64,000 nt of DNA, from contig NZ_NRIR01000008.1 in the NCBI RefSeq assembly GCF_002282855.1, positions 141,825 to 205,824 on the forward strand, given 5' to 3'. The translations under genes were made by a program, and so were the position numbers. This DNA comes from Paraferrimonas sedimenticola. Lineage in GTDB: Bacteria > Pseudomonadota > Gammaproteobacteria > Enterobacterales > Shewanellaceae. Positions 46,789-56,355 of the stretch are shown piece after piece; positions within the stretch are counted from its first letter, which is position 1; every line of letters begins with the position of its first letter. The notes under the pieces are model-generated. The model made no database searches. It saw only the letters and a list, made by a program, of their open reading frames with translations, and was not told the DNA's origin.

Positions 46789-48258
46789 ATGAGAGTCAGA
46801 TTTTCCAGCCTGTTATTACTGCTGGCATTTTTTATTTTACCCGCGAGTGCGCAGACCGAAACACAGACCTGTTACGTTGAAGGACTGTCCGAAAAACTGC
46901 AATGCGGTTCGGTCTCTGTGCCGCTAGACCACCAACAGCCAAGCGGCGATCAGATTGATGTTCACTATCTGGTTCTGCCAGCCATTAAACCCATTCCCAA
47001 CCAAGCCCCGCTACTAGCGATTGCCGGTGGTCCAGGGCAGTCAGCCATTGATAATGCGGCCCTGTTTGACAAGGTGTTCACCAAAGTTCGCCAGACCCGC
47101 GACATCTTGCTCATCGACCAAAGAGGCACAGGCCAATCAGCCATGCTGGCTTGCGACGAGTACTCGCTAAGCCAGCAACTGGCGATGGACGACAGCCAAG
47201 TCGACCACAGCGTCGAAATCGATAAGTGCTTGCAACAACAGCAATACCCGGTTCGCTGGTTTGATACCGAATCTGGTGTGCGCGACTTTGAATTGGTTCG
47301 CCAGGCACTGGGTTATCCAAGCGTGCATTTATACGGAATTTCATACGGCACTCGAGCGGCTCAAGTGTATTTGAAGTTGTTTCCTGACCTGGTAGAAACC
47401 ACCACCCTAGACGGCGTAGTACCCATGCAGCAGTCTGTGATTGCTATCGGGCAAGCCATTGAGCGCGGCTTCAACATGCTCCTGCAGGATTGCCAGGAAA
47501 ACGCCAATTGCCACAACACCTATCCAGACTTGGTGCTGCGATTCAACGACTTGCAAGCCCGCTTGGACAAGCAACCAGAAAACCTGACAGTCGCGCATCC
47601 ACTAACCGCAGAGCCTAGTCCGCTGACTCTGACCAAGGCCAAACTACTTGGTGCTTTGCGTCTGGCCATGTACTCGCCTACGACTCGAGCGCTCATCCCC
47701 TATGCAATCGATGCGGCAAGCCGAGATAACTTTCAGCCACTGCTTGGCCTAATTAGCCTATCCTCGGGCGCAGGTGACATGGCTATGGGCATGCACTTAT
47801 CGGTAATTTGCGCTGAAGATTTTCACCGCATCGACGCCACCCTGCGCGAATCACTGCAAGCCTCTTATATGGGCCGCGAAATGCTGAAGTTGTTTGATGC
47901 CGCCTGCCCGATTTGGGATATGCCACCGGCGCCTGAGCAATTCTCTGAGGTGCTGAAAACCGATAAACCCGTTCTTCTGCTGTCGGGGCAAATGGACCCG
48001 GCAACTCCGCCGAGCTGGGGAGAGTTGGCTACGGTCGGCCTGACCAATGCCAAGCATTTGGTGTCGCCATACGCCGCCCACGGCGTGGCTATGCAGACCT
48101 GTGCCAACCGCCTTATCGCCGATTTTATCAATGCTGGCACCCTTGAGGCGCTTGAGTTGGAGTGTTTTGACAAGGACACTCGTCGCAGCTTTTACCTAAA
48201 CGCCAATAGCACAGAGCCTCAATCATTTGCAGGGGAGTCGAACAGTGATTCAAATTGA
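46789..48258 (+). CDS. Exported alpha/beta hydrolase, TAP-like
   Basis: A 489-residue protein with an N-terminal signal peptide (about 21 residues, PASA site). The nucleophile elbow is GISYGTRAAQVY; the oxyanion region is AIAGGPGQSA; DQRGTGQSA and the C-terminal LLLSGQMDPATPPSWGE and the following HGVAM carry the acid and histidine. It resembles tripeptidyl-aminopeptidase-like hydrolases. Substrate unknown. It overlaps the ABC ATPase gene, so it is coupled with the exporter. Confidence 0.8.
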   Translation: MRVRFSSLLLLLAFFILPASAQTETQTCYVEGLSEKLQCGSVSVPLDHQQPSGDQIDVHYLVLPAIKPIPNQAPLLAIAGGPGQSAIDNAALFDKVFTKVRQTRDILLIDQRGTGQSAMLACDEYSLSQQLAMDDSQVDHSVEIDKCLQQQQYPVRWFDTESGVRDFELVRQALGYPSVHLYGISYGTRAAQVYLKLFPDLVETTTLDGVVPMQQSVIAIGQAIERGFNMLLQDCQENANCHNTYPDLVLRFNDLQARLDKQPENLTVAHPLTAEPSPLTLTKAKLLGALRLAMYSPTTRALIPYAIDAASRDNFQPLLGLISLSSGAGDMAMGMHLSVICAEDFHRIDATLRESLQASYMGREMLKLFDAACPIWDMPPAPEQFSEVLKTDKPVLLLSGQMDPATPPSWGELATVGLTNAKHLVSPYAAHGVAMQTCANRLIADFINAGTLEALELECFDKDTRRSFYLNANSTEPQSFAGESNSDSN

Positions 48259-48979
48259 TAATCTTTCTAAACGCATTGGCGAGGTTCAAGCTCTAGACCA
48301 ACTGAGTTTTAGCGCTGAAGACGGTCAAATCACGGGCTTACTTGGCCCCAATGGCGCGGGCAAAACCACTTGCCTGCGGGTCTTGTTCGACTTGCTCAAA
48401 GCTGACTCGGGCGCTGCCTTTGTCGATGGGACTCAAGTGGACAAAGAACCCGTTGTCGCCAAGCAAGGACTGGGACTCTTCCCTGACCCCTTTGGGCTTT
48501 ACGAGCGATTGACCCCGAGAGAGTACATCGAGTACTTCGCTTCGCTAAACGGCATGCCGCGTGCACATGCCAAAGAGGCCACCCAAAAGGTCCTCGACAG
48601 CCTCAAGATGACAGATATCGCCGATAGACGTTGCAAAGGCTTTTCCCAAGGCCAACGCATGAAAACCGCGCTTGCCCAGGCGATTGTCCACCAGCCAAAA
48701 AACATCATATTGGACGAGCCCACTCGCGGCTTGGACGTAATGAGCACTCGAGTCCTGCGGGGTATCCTGTCGGACTTACGCGCTCAGGGACATTGTGTCT
48801 TGTTCTCCAGCCACGTTATGCAGGAAGTGGCGGCCTTGTGCGATCGAGTCATTTTGATGTCAAAAGGCAAAGTGGTGGCTCAGGGTTCGCCGCAAGAGTT
48901 AATTGAACTCTCTGGTGAAAACAATTTGGAAGACGCCTTTATCAGGCTGATTGGTAGCGACGAAGGAATTGCCGCATGA
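48245..48979 (+). CDS. ABC transporter ATP-binding protein, NatA-like
   Basis: An ATPase of 244 residues: Walker A GLLGPNGAGKTTCLRVL, signature FSQGQRMKTALAQAIV, Walker B NIILDEPTRGLD and a switch His in FSSHVMQEV. I start at the GTG preceded by AGGGGAG, inside the end of the hydrolase gene. It pairs with the next gene as an ABC-2 exporter; NatAB-type Na+ export is a possibility but not proven. Confidence 0.88.
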   Translation: MIQIDNLSKRIGEVQALDQLSFSAEDGQITGLLGPNGAGKTTCLRVLFDLLKADSGAAFVDGTQVDKEPVVAKQGLGLFPDPFGLYERLTPREYIEYFASLNGMPRAHAKEATQKVLDSLKMTDIADRRCKGFSQGQRMKTALAQAIVHQPKNIILDEPTRGLDVMSTRVLRGILSDLRAQGHCVLFSSHVMQEVAALCDRVILMSKGKVVAQGSPQELIELSGENNLEDAFIRLIGSDEGIAA

Positions 48980-50109
48980 GTGCGATTATGACCATTCTTA
49001 AAAAAGAACTGCTGGATGCATTTCGCGACAAACGCTCGGTGATGGCCGGCTTGTATTACTCCATTGGTACACCTGTGATCATCAGCCTGCTATTTATGGT
49101 GTTGATTGGCAAGGTGACCTCGCCCGACACGCTTTACCTAGACATTCAGCACGGAGAGCGTGCGCCGGATTTAGTCCGCTACTTGACCTCAAACGGCATA
49201 GAACACGGTGAAGAAGAGCAACGCAAAGCCATTACGTTGCGCATTGGCGAAAACTACGCGAGCCAGTTAAGCGAAGGCTTAGAAGCTGACGTTTACCTTG
49301 AAGCCGACTTTTCTAACAATGAGCTACAACAGTCGATAACGCGCCTTCGCCGCGCGGTTCAAGCCTATGCCGGTGAAATCGGCAGCCTGCGCTTAGTCAC
49401 TCGTGGCGTGGACCCAAGAGTCATCAAGGTGATTGCTCTGCACGAGCAAGACAGCTCGGCCGCCAAAGCCCGCGGCGGCTTTATTCTGGGCATGGCGATT
49501 TTTATCATGATTTACTCTGTGTTCATCTCAGGTATGAACCTGGCCATCGACACCTCCGCTGGTGAACGTGAACGCGACTCGCTAGGACTGTTGCTGAGCC
49601 AACCCATCACTCCGATGAGTATTGCTTGGGCCAAAGTAATCTGTGTCACTGTGTTCGCCATGATAGGGCTCGCACTCACCCTGATTTGCTCCAAAATTGC
49701 CTACACCTTTGTGCCCTGGGAAGAGCTTGGGTTTAACGTCAATATCGATCAGACTTTGGTTAGCGCCATGCTCATTGTTGGCTTTCCCATCGCATTAATG
49801 GCCGCCAGTATGCAGCTGTTTGTGTCTTTTATGGCCAAGACCTTTAAGGAAGCGCAAAGCTATTTGACCATGGTTTTGTTTGTACCCTTAGCGCTTGCCA
49901 TGACCGCCAACTACGAAATCGCCCCTCACGTGTTGAAATGGCTGCCGGTCTCCGGTCAGCAGCAAGCGCTGATGACTTTGGTTAAGGGACAAGCGCTACC
50001 TATGCAAGAACTACTGGTTTCTTCGTCACTTACCACAGCCATCGCGATTGGCCTGACCTTGGCTATCGACCGTTTGCTAAAAAGTGAAAAGGTGGTCTTT
50101 GGTCTTTGA
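48976..50109 (+). CDS. ABC-2 type transporter permease, NatB-like
   Basis: A 377-residue membrane protein with an N-terminal TM, a large extracytoplasmic segment (about residues 45-165) and five or six C-terminal TM helices. The ABC-2 features ISGMNLAIDTSAGERERDSL and GLLLSQPITPMSIAWAKV are visible. It overlaps the ATPase gene by four bases. Confidence 0.85.
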   Translation: MSAIMTILKKELLDAFRDKRSVMAGLYYSIGTPVIISLLFMVLIGKVTSPDTLYLDIQHGERAPDLVRYLTSNGIEHGEEEQRKAITLRIGENYASQLSEGLEADVYLEADFSNNELQQSITRLRRAVQAYAGEIGSLRLVTRGVDPRVIKVIALHEQDSSAAKARGGFILGMAIFIMIYSVFISGMNLAIDTSAGERERDSLGLLLSQPITPMSIAWAKVICVTVFAMIGLALTLICSKIAYTFVPWEELGFNVNIDQTLVSAMLIVGFPIALMAASMQLFVSFMAKTFKEAQSYLTMVLFVPLALAMTANYEIAPHVLKWLPVSGQQQALMTLVKGQALPMQELLVSSSLTTAIAIGLTLAIDRLLKSEKVVFGL

Positions 50110-50143
50110 CGACCGGTCGGTCATTGCCTACTTTTAAAACACC

Positions 50144-50191
50144 CTCGGCCAGTGTGGCCGAGTCAAACCCAGAGGTGTGTGGTTGGGTTTT
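50144..50191 (+). terminator. Two hairpins after the ABC exporter
   Basis: CTCGGCCA-GTG-TGGCCGAG is a perfect 8-bp stem without a T-run. A second structure, AACCCA with TGGGTT and a short T-run, follows. Together they probably end the exporter operon. Confidence 0.5.
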
Positions 50192-50211
50192 ACTAACCAA
50201 AGGAGTAGGTT

Positions 50212-50961
50212 ATGAACCTCCGTTCCCCTATCAAAAATCTAGCGTGGGCGAGCTTGCTTGCGCTAGTCAGTACCTTTACCTTCGCCAAAGAAGAATCTCT
50301 TGCTCGGGTTTACACCATGTACGTGGACTATGCGGATCAGCCCGCTTTTGAGCAAGCCTTCAAGAAGCATGTTAAGTGGCGTAAAGACGCCGGCGACCCA
50401 TGGACTTGGAATGTGTACCAAGTGGTGGATGGCAAAAGCATTGGTGCTTACTTGGTCCGCAGTGGTAATCACACTTGGGCAGACTTAGACGCAGCAGAAG
50501 CCTTTGGCCCTAAAGCCAGCAGTAACTGGCGCAGTGGCCCGAGTCAGTACCTCAAAGGCGTCAATATGATGATGACCTCTACTTGGGGTGATGCCGTCAA
50601 TTGGCCAGAAGAAAACTTCAATCCGAAGTTCTATCAGATCGTTAAGTACCGAGTCCATATCGGCAAAATGCAGCAGATGCGCGATGCCGCCAAGGACATA
50701 CACAAAGCGATTGTCGATACCAAGTGGCCGATGAAATACGCCTTTGTGCAGACTGAATCCGGTGGCTCGGGCAACACGGTGCGCTTGGTTTTGCCTTACG
50801 AAACTTGGACGGCGATGGAAGCGCCTGAAATGAAGTTCATGGACATGCTGACTAAAGCCTATGGCAAAGAAAAGGCCGAAGCCGTATTGGCCAACTGGAT
50901 TGGCTCAATCAAGTCTTCGACCAGTTATATGCTGCGAGCTCGTCCGGATATGACGAATTAA
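50212..50961 (+). CDS. Exported protein of unknown function, duplicated domain
   Basis: A 249-residue protein with a signal peptide (about residues 1-25). Two halves have similar layout: a beta strand (ARVYTMYVDY and YQIVKYRVHI), a long helix, a strand with WNVYQVVDG or YAFVQTESG, and then W-rich TWADLDAAE or ETWTAMEAPE. This suggests a pseudo-dimer of the alpha/beta-barrel kind. No catalytic motif was recognised. The ATG follows AAAGGAGTAGG. Confidence 0.6.
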   Translation: MNLRSPIKNLAWASLLALVSTFTFAKEESLARVYTMYVDYADQPAFEQAFKKHVKWRKDAGDPWTWNVYQVVDGKSIGAYLVRSGNHTWADLDAAEAFGPKASSNWRSGPSQYLKGVNMMMTSTWGDAVNWPEENFNPKFYQIVKYRVHIGKMQQMRDAAKDIHKAIVDTKWPMKYAFVQTESGGSGNTVRLVLPYETWTAMEAPEMKFMDMLTKAYGKEKAEAVLANWIGSIKSSTSYMLRARPDMTN

Positions 50962-50968
50962 GCTCGCC

Positions 50969-52072
50969 TTATTGGTTATAGCTGATTCGATAAATTACGT
51001 TAGCACCGTCGTCAGACACTAACAGCGACCCGTCTGGGGCGACTGCCACATCGGCAGGGCGTCCCCAGGCTTCTTCGCCCTGCAGCCAGCCCTTGGCAAA
51101 CACGTTCACTTCGACCACTTCATTGCCTTTCAGACGCACCTCGCGCACTCGATAGCCTACTTTGGACGAGCGATTCCAAGAGCCGTGCTCGGCCACAAAC
51201 ACGCTTCGCTGGTAGTCTGCAGGGAATTGCTCACCGGTATAGAAAGTCATTCCGAGCGGGGCAACGTGGGCGCCCATTCTAACTTTTGGAAAGACATAGT
51301 CCTCCGCCTTGCGATTGGCGCCAAACTCAGGGTCGACCACATCCCCAGCGTGAAAATAGGGGTAACCAAAGTGCTGTCCAATTTCAGCGAGATGATTCAG
51401 TTCGCAATCGGGAATATCATCGCCCATGTGGTCACGACCGTTGTCGGTAAACCAAAGATCACCGGACTCTGGGTCAAAATCGAAACCCACGCTATTGCGC
51501 ACGCCCAAAGCGACATCTTCGGCTTTGCCAGTTTTTACATCTAAGCGCAGAATTTTACTGTACTCGGGTCCCGCATCGCAGATGTTACACGGCGCACCCA
51601 CAGGAATATAAAGACGACCTTTCTCGTCAAAGCGCAGATACTTCCAGCCATGGTGTAGGTCTTCCGGCAAGTCGTCATAAATCACGGTTGGCTCTGGAAT
51701 GCTTGGCCAGTTCTTTTCGATGTTTGAATACTTCAGAATCTTGCTGATATCGGCTACGTACAGGTCGCCTTGGTAGAAGGCGATACCCGATGGCATGGTC
51801 AGCCCCTTATCCACGACAGTGACCTGACGCGGTACTCTCATGTCGACACCGGCCAGACCACCGCCGGTAACTGCATACACTTTGCCGGCGCGACGACTGC
51901 CAACAAACAGCATACCTTTGTCGCCAAACGCCATTTGACGAGCGTTCTCAATGTCGTCGACAAAGACTTCGATGTTAAACCCTACAGGCAGCTCGATATC
52001 TTGCAGCGCTAGCGTGTTCGCCATTGCTGGAGTCAGCGCAAACACGCCAGCAGCTAAAAGCCATTTCTTCAT
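50969..52072 (-). CDS. Exported PQQ-dependent sugar/sorbosone dehydrogenase-like beta-propeller
   Basis: A 367-residue exported protein (signal peptide about 1-18). Repeated propeller blades are seen, with LFVGSRRAGKVYAV, SGIAFYQGDLYVAD, FTDNGRDHMGDDIPDCELN and VAEHGSWNRSSKVGYRV, all typical of the soluble glucose/sorbosone dehydrogenase family. Catalytic activity and PQQ binding are inferred; substrate unknown. It ends close to the convergent unknown protein. Confidence 0.82.
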   Translation of the reverse strand: MKKWLLAAGVFALTPAMANTLALQDIELPVGFNIEVFVDDIENARQMAFGDKGMLFVGSRRAGKVYAVTGGGLAGVDMRVPRQVTVVDKGLTMPSGIAFYQGDLYVADISKILKYSNIEKNWPSIPEPTVIYDDLPEDLHHGWKYLRFDEKGRLYIPVGAPCNICDAGPEYSKILRLDVKTGKAEDVALGVRNSVGFDFDPESGDLWFTDNGRDHMGDDIPDCELNHLAEIGQHFGYPYFHAGDVVDPEFGANRKAEDYVFPKVRMGAHVAPLGMTFYTGEQFPADYQRSVFVAEHGSWNRSSKVGYRVREVRLKGNEVVEVNVFAKGWLQGEEAWGRPADVAVAPDGSLLVSDDGANVIYRISYNQ

Positions 52073-52156
52073 TGAAAATCCCTGTGTTCCAAATTACAGA
52101 TTCCAGCTTAGACGGCTTAATCAAGAGATACAATTCCAACGAGACCAATGAGTTGC

Positions 52157-52186
52157 TAAAAAAATGCCACCTGTGGAGGTGGCATT
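52157..52186 (-). terminator. Terminator of the nrfBCD operon
   Basis: AATGCCACCT pairs with AGGTGGCATT around GTGG; the A-run to its left is a seven-T run on the minus strand. Confidence 0.9.
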
Positions 52187-52217
52187 CGACCTAAAGAAGT
52201 GGCCAAGGCTTAGCCGA

Positions 52218-53162
52218 CTAGGCTACTGTCATCTGTCCTGCATAAAGTACGAAATGGCGCAGCAACAAAACCCCTAGCAGACTGAAACTGGCGGTCATGG
52301 CTACGTATCTAACCGTGCGTTTCGCGGTTGCGCCCATAATCAGGTTGGCGAACAAAGGTAGCACCATACCCAGAGAAACAATGCCCACCCAGAACACCAC
52401 TCCCCAAAAGCCAGGGCCTAAGGCTTGCATTGCTGCGACTTCACTGCGTCCACCTGAGAGAATGAGTCCACTAAAGAAGGTAAATAACATTACAATCTCA
52501 AGCAGTATCAGTGGAATTTCAATGCCGTGAATAAAGCGTACTTCGGCGGCGTCGGGTTGGCCTTTGAGCCATATGCCACCAAGTAGCACAGCGGCGGCAC
52601 CTGAGGACAGTCCTGAAATTAAGAACAATAACGGCAGCACTGGATTGCTCAGCATTGGATAGCCAACTAAGGCCGATAATAAGAAGCCTGTGTATGCCCC
52701 TAAAGACACAGCCAGAATAACCAAGACTCCGGTATAAGCCGCCTCGAAGCGCCACAGACGCTCGAGCCAAGGCTGTAGTTTAGGCGCGCGTTGCTCTACC
52801 CATTCCATAATCGGCTGTTGAAACGCACAGCCCAACCACAGAAATAGCACCAGTTGATAGACCATGAGTACCAAGACGCCCATGGACATTACCGATCTCG
52901 GATTGTAGAAAACCAGGATCTTCCAAAACTCCAGAGGTTTGGTCAGGTCGACGACTAAAATCCCCAGCCCTAAAAATATCGAGATGGGCGCAATAATCGC
53001 AGCGGCTTGAAAATAAGGCGAGCGATAGGCCGCCCATCCTAACTTGATGTGCTTTAGAAAGATGGCAAAAGTCACCGCGCCCGCAGAAACTCCCGCGAGA
53101 AACAAGTACCAGGCAATCGGCCAATGCCACACCAATGAATCAAAATGGAGTGCTTCACTCAT
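52218..53162 (-). CDS. nrfD: NrfD/PsrC-type quinol oxidoreductase membrane subunit
   Basis: A 314-residue integral membrane protein with about eight to nine helices. The N-terminus WHWPIAWYLFLAGVSAGAVTFA is the NrfD/PsrC start; it oxidises menaquinol and passes electrons to the NrfC ferredoxin. Its ATG overlaps the nrfC stop by four bases. Confidence 0.9.
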   Translation of the reverse strand: MSEALHFDSLVWHWPIAWYLFLAGVSAGAVTFAIFLKHIKLGWAAYRSPYFQAAAIIAPISIFLGLGILVVDLTKPLEFWKILVFYNPRSVMSMGVLVLMVYQLVLFLWLGCAFQQPIMEWVEQRAPKLQPWLERLWRFEAAYTGVLVILAVSLGAYTGFLLSALVGYPMLSNPVLPLLFLISGLSSGAAAVLLGGIWLKGQPDAAEVRFIHGIEIPLILLEIVMLFTFFSGLILSGGRSEVAAMQALGPGFWGVVFWVGIVSLGMVLPLFANLIMGATAKRTVRYVAMTASFSLLGVLLLRHFVLYAGQMTVA

Positions 53163-53836
53163 AGTCGTATCTCCCCTGGTTTTGCGCTGACGCGAAACAC
53201 TTTAGGACGCGTGCCCAACGATTCTTTGTCGCGGTAAGTTGGCGTTACTTTCAGCCTTTGCACTAATGTGCTGTGTGGGTCGTTAAGATCGCCAAACACC
53301 AGCGCTTTGGTAGGACAAGCGTCAACACAAGCCGGCTGGAGTCCTTTCTCCAAACGCGACTTTTGGCAAAAATCACACTTGTCGACGGCTTTGGTCTGCG
53401 GGTCTACATAGCGCACCTGATAAGGACAAGCGGCAATACAGTACTGACACCCAACGCATTTGAACTCATCGACAGCAACGATTCCGGTATTTGGGTCTCG
53501 ATAGGCGGCGCCTGTGGGGCACACTCTGACACAAGGGGCGTTTTCACAGTGTTGACAACTGACCCGCTCAAACCGATAGAAAGGCGCATCCCCACTGCCA
53601 TATGGGCCGGTTCGGCGAATGCTCAGCCGAGACACAGATTGAGGTACCTGGTTGGTCTCGCGGCAGGCTTGTGAACAAGCATCACAACCTATGCACTGAC
53701 TCTCGTCATGGAGTAAAGCTAGGCTGCGGCCTTGAATCTGTTGTCTGGTTAGCGAGCTGCCGGCCAGCGGCGCTACCGCGGTAAAAGCCGCAAGTGCACA
53801 CCCTCCAACAAGAAAATTTCGACGACTATTGCGCAT
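53159..53836 (-). CDS. nrfC: Four-cluster ferredoxin NrfC, Tat-exported
   Basis: A 225-residue iron-sulfur protein. The Tat signal is SRRNFLVGGCAL. Four cysteine clusters follow: CIGCDACSQACR, CQHCENAPCVRVCP, CVGCQYCIAACP and CDFCQKSRLEKGLQPACVDACP. It carries electrons between NrfD and the pentaheme NrfB in the periplasm. It overlaps nrfB by 11 bases and nrfD by four. Confidence 0.92.
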   Translation of the reverse strand: MRNSRRNFLVGGCALAAFTAVAPLAGSSLTRQQIQGRSLALLHDESQCIGCDACSQACRETNQVPQSVSRLSIRRTGPYGSGDAPFYRFERVSCQHCENAPCVRVCPTGAAYRDPNTGIVAVDEFKCVGCQYCIAACPYQVRYVDPQTKAVDKCDFCQKSRLEKGLQPACVDACPTKALVFGDLNDPHSTLVQRLKVTPTYRDKESLGTRPKVFRVSAKPGEIRL

Positions 53837-54311
53837 CTTGCTCTCCTTTTGGTGCTTGGTGACACTCTACGCACAGTTGGGTGATGGCTTCTGGTGACAT
53901 AGTTACCACTGGATCTTGTTCGGGATGAAGCAGGTGGCAGGCACTGCAACTCAATCGGTTTTGATGAACATCATGGGTCCAGTGGCCTCTTTGAAGCTTC
54001 TCGGATTCGTGGCACTTCATACAAGGCTTGGTCTGTTCAACTTTGTCGATTTCTGCCTGTTGGCCAAAGTCAATCAGCGCTGACTCGCCTCTGGGGTGCT
54101 TGCCTTTGGCGCCGTGACAGTCTTGGCAATGAAGGTCAAGACCCTCCGCGCCATGTAGCCCCAGCATTTGGCCGTTCTTACGATGGCATTTAAGGCAACT
54201 GGAGCTATCATTCGCCTCGGCCAACACAGGCAAGCAAAGTAAGACGACTAATACCGCTGTGAGAAACTGTTTTAACCCCAACAGTAACGGGTGAAAAAAT
54301 TGTGGATACAT
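53826..54311 (-). CDS. nrfB: Pentaheme cytochrome NrfB
   Basis: A 161-residue periplasmic cytochrome with a signal peptide (about 1-32) and five CXXCH sites: CLKCH, CQDCH, CMKCH, CSACH and CVECH. NrfB is the electron donor to NrfA nitrite reductase in known nrf systems. I start at MYPQFFHPLL, preceded by GGAGAGCC; 12 residues could be added from the open frame. The nrfA gene itself is not in the window. Confidence 0.9.
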   Translation of the reverse strand: MYPQFFHPLLLGLKQFLTAVLVVLLCLPVLAEANDSSSCLKCHRKNGQMLGLHGAEGLDLHCQDCHGAKGKHPRGESALIDFGQQAEIDKVEQTKPCMKCHESEKLQRGHWTHDVHQNRLSCSACHLLHPEQDPVVTMSPEAITQLCVECHQAPKGEQDAQ

Positions 54312-54381
54312 AATGGCTCTCCGATCCATTGACTGCTGTTCACACAATGGAGCCAGAGCGAACTCTGGCTCGTTTTAGGAC

Positions 54382-54888
54382 TTAGGCGGTTAACAGATTT
54401 TTCCAGCCAGTCGATTCGTAAGATTGGTCCGTGCGCAACTTCACCAATTTGGCACCAATAGAGTTAAGTGCTGTACTCATGAATTTGGCGTATCGAGCAG
54501 GCTGCTTGGAGACATCCGTCAGCGCCATCTTCACTTCTGAGGTGTGGTTGTCGATAACCACAAAGTCCAGCTTGCATTTGCGCAACTCGCGGTGCATTTC
54601 TTCGTCGTCCTTACTGGTTTCTGCAAGGTCCACGATTTGGTCTAAATCCGTGTGATAGAGAACTGAATACCTTTGATTTTCGAGAGATTCGATATCGCGA
54701 ATAAGATTCAGGTCTCGTGCAGCGAACTGGTGAGGTGCAACAGCAACTTTGAGCTCTTTATTCGACGTTATACTGTTCTTGAAAAACTTAATGCAGGTCC
54801 ATACAAAAGACACTACCAATAGAGGAACAATTAAAAACCACACCATCCAAAGGAAGCCATAACTAAATAAAACTTGAGCGATTGACAT
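54382..54888 (-). CDS. Membrane-anchored protein, possibly DUF2726-related
   Basis: A 168-residue protein with one TM helix (residues 9-31), a short basic stretch and a soluble domain. The segment KCKLDFVVIDNHTSEVKMAL, then LNSIGAKLVKLR, loosely recalls DUF2726, a restriction-endonuclease-like fold, but the usual acidic residues before the final strand are partly replaced. Function unknown. It lies directly upstream of nrfB on the same strand with a 70-bp gap, and could be co-transcribed with it. Confidence 0.55.
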   Translation of the reverse strand: MSIAQVLFSYGFLWMVWFLIVPLLVVSFVWTCIKFFKNSITSNKELKVAVAPHQFAARDLNLIRDIESLENQRYSVLYHTDLDQIVDLAETSKDDEEMHRELRKCKLDFVVIDNHTSEVKMALTDVSKQPARYAKFMSTALNSIGAKLVKLRTDQSYESTGWKNLLTA

Positions 54889-55312
54889 AATAAACCCCTT
54901 ATTACTATTAATTTACCTCGCAATTATTTTTTACAACTAAATCAAGTAACACCACAAGCAAGCAATAATGATCCAAATCAATAATTACTCGAACTAACTA
55001 GTTATAAGAACAAAAGAACAAATTCCTTGTATATATGCATTATTCAACTTTTGAATTTCTACAAAAACCTCAGATAAAACTGCATAAAATGGAATTCCTT
55101 ATTGCATAACTAGCAAATTCAAACAAACCAAATAAACACCTGAAATACAGCAGAAACACCGCCCACACTGACTTATTTAAAAGTTAAATTTGCAAAATTT
55201 GATTTTAATAATATGCACCAGTGAACTTTATAAATATTCATTGATTTCGACTGTTAGATATATAAGAATCTGAATATTGGCAGGTAGAGATTTATATTTA
55301 GGTGGTAAGCTA
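54889..55312. other. AT-rich intergenic region between nrf and LysR blocks
   Basis: These 424 bases separate divergent transcription units and are markedly more AT-rich than the genes around them. The FNR-like box at 54968 is the only clear site. No gene is seen. Confidence 0.5.
54968..54981. promoter_or_regulatory. FNR-like box ATGAT-CCAA-ATCAA
   Basis: Nine of ten FNR positions match. The box is 80 bp before the gene at 54382-54888, which leads into nrfBCD, so anaerobic control of this unit is plausible. Confidence 0.5.
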
Positions 55313-56221
55313 ATGAATAAATCAAAACTAGGACATTTGGAATTACAATGCCTCGCCACCTTTGTTTCATTAGTGGACCATCACTCTGCAACCATCGCCG
55401 CCAAAGAGTTAAATATACCTATCGATAAAGTCTCACGACAAATTAACCAATGTAGAAAAGCAATTGGAGACCCATTATTTACTCGAAAACAACACGGATT
55501 AGAGCCAAACGCTTGTGCAGTTTCAATCGCACCTATGGCTCGAGAGATTCTGTATCAGGCTAAGAAAATCGAAGAGGTATCGCGCAAGCTTTTGGGGGCT
55601 CCCCCACTCTTAGAGCGCTATCACATCGTCACGCCCAACCTCTTACACTTGGCACTAGGATGCGCCTGGACGAAATGCCAGCCTGATTACACTGACTACA
55701 TATCGCTTGCCTGCTCCGCTTGGTCAAAGGATTCGATGGCTCAACTAGTCAGCGGCGATGCCAGATTTGGACTCTATCTTGACTATGCACCGATCACTTT
55801 GGACCAATCCTGCAAAGGGCTGCAAACCATCGAGCTAAAACAATTGCCCAACTTATACCTGTTGGCCCATGAACAACACCCTATATGGAAGTCCGGCAAC
55901 CTAAGCACAGAGCTTCACCGATACCCCAATTTGGGAGAGCAGCTGGCACTTGGCAACACTTGCACCCAGCCCTGCCTAGAGCGATTAGCGACTTTGGAAT
56001 CCAATCTTCAAGATGCACAACACTTGTGCTTAGTTCCGATTGTGACACTGAACCTAGTCTGCGAGCTGATGCCTTCGTTGAACGCAGAAACGCTTTCTGT
56101 ACGACACACAATGAATTATTACCGCCACCGAGCGGTACCCAAGTTGTTTGCTATCGGTCAACCCGAGCAGTTGAAACGATTACAGTCGCCGCTGATAGAC
56201 ACAATTAACTATATGATTTGA
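55313..56221 (+). CDS. LysR-type transcriptional regulator (tandem 1)
   Basis: A 302-residue regulator. The HTH is in ATIAAKELNIPIDKVSRQIN, with DPLFTRKQHGLEPN after it as in LysR proteins; the effector domain is divergent and has many cysteines (about eight). Start at the ATG after GGTGG. First of four regulators in a row; upstream DNA is AT-rich. Target unknown. Confidence 0.8.
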   Translation: MNKSKLGHLELQCLATFVSLVDHHSATIAAKELNIPIDKVSRQINQCRKAIGDPLFTRKQHGLEPNACAVSIAPMAREILYQAKKIEEVSRKLLGAPPLLERYHIVTPNLLHLALGCAWTKCQPDYTDYISLACSAWSKDSMAQLVSGDARFGLYLDYAPITLDQSCKGLQTIELKQLPNLYLLAHEQHPIWKSGNLSTELHRYPNLGEQLALGNTCTQPCLERLATLESNLQDAQHLCLVPIVTLNLVCELMPSLNAETLSVRHTMNYYRHRAVPKLFAIGQPEQLKRLQSPLIDTINYMI

Positions 56222-56355
56222 TGAATTTTATTGATGTGGCACATGGCAAAAACTACGAAGCCCGTGTTTGAATGGAGAGGGCCCTCTTACCAATTTCAGC
56301 GCAGTGCATTGCTCCTAGAGGCGATGGGAATACTTTGTAAATCAGGGACGTAATC

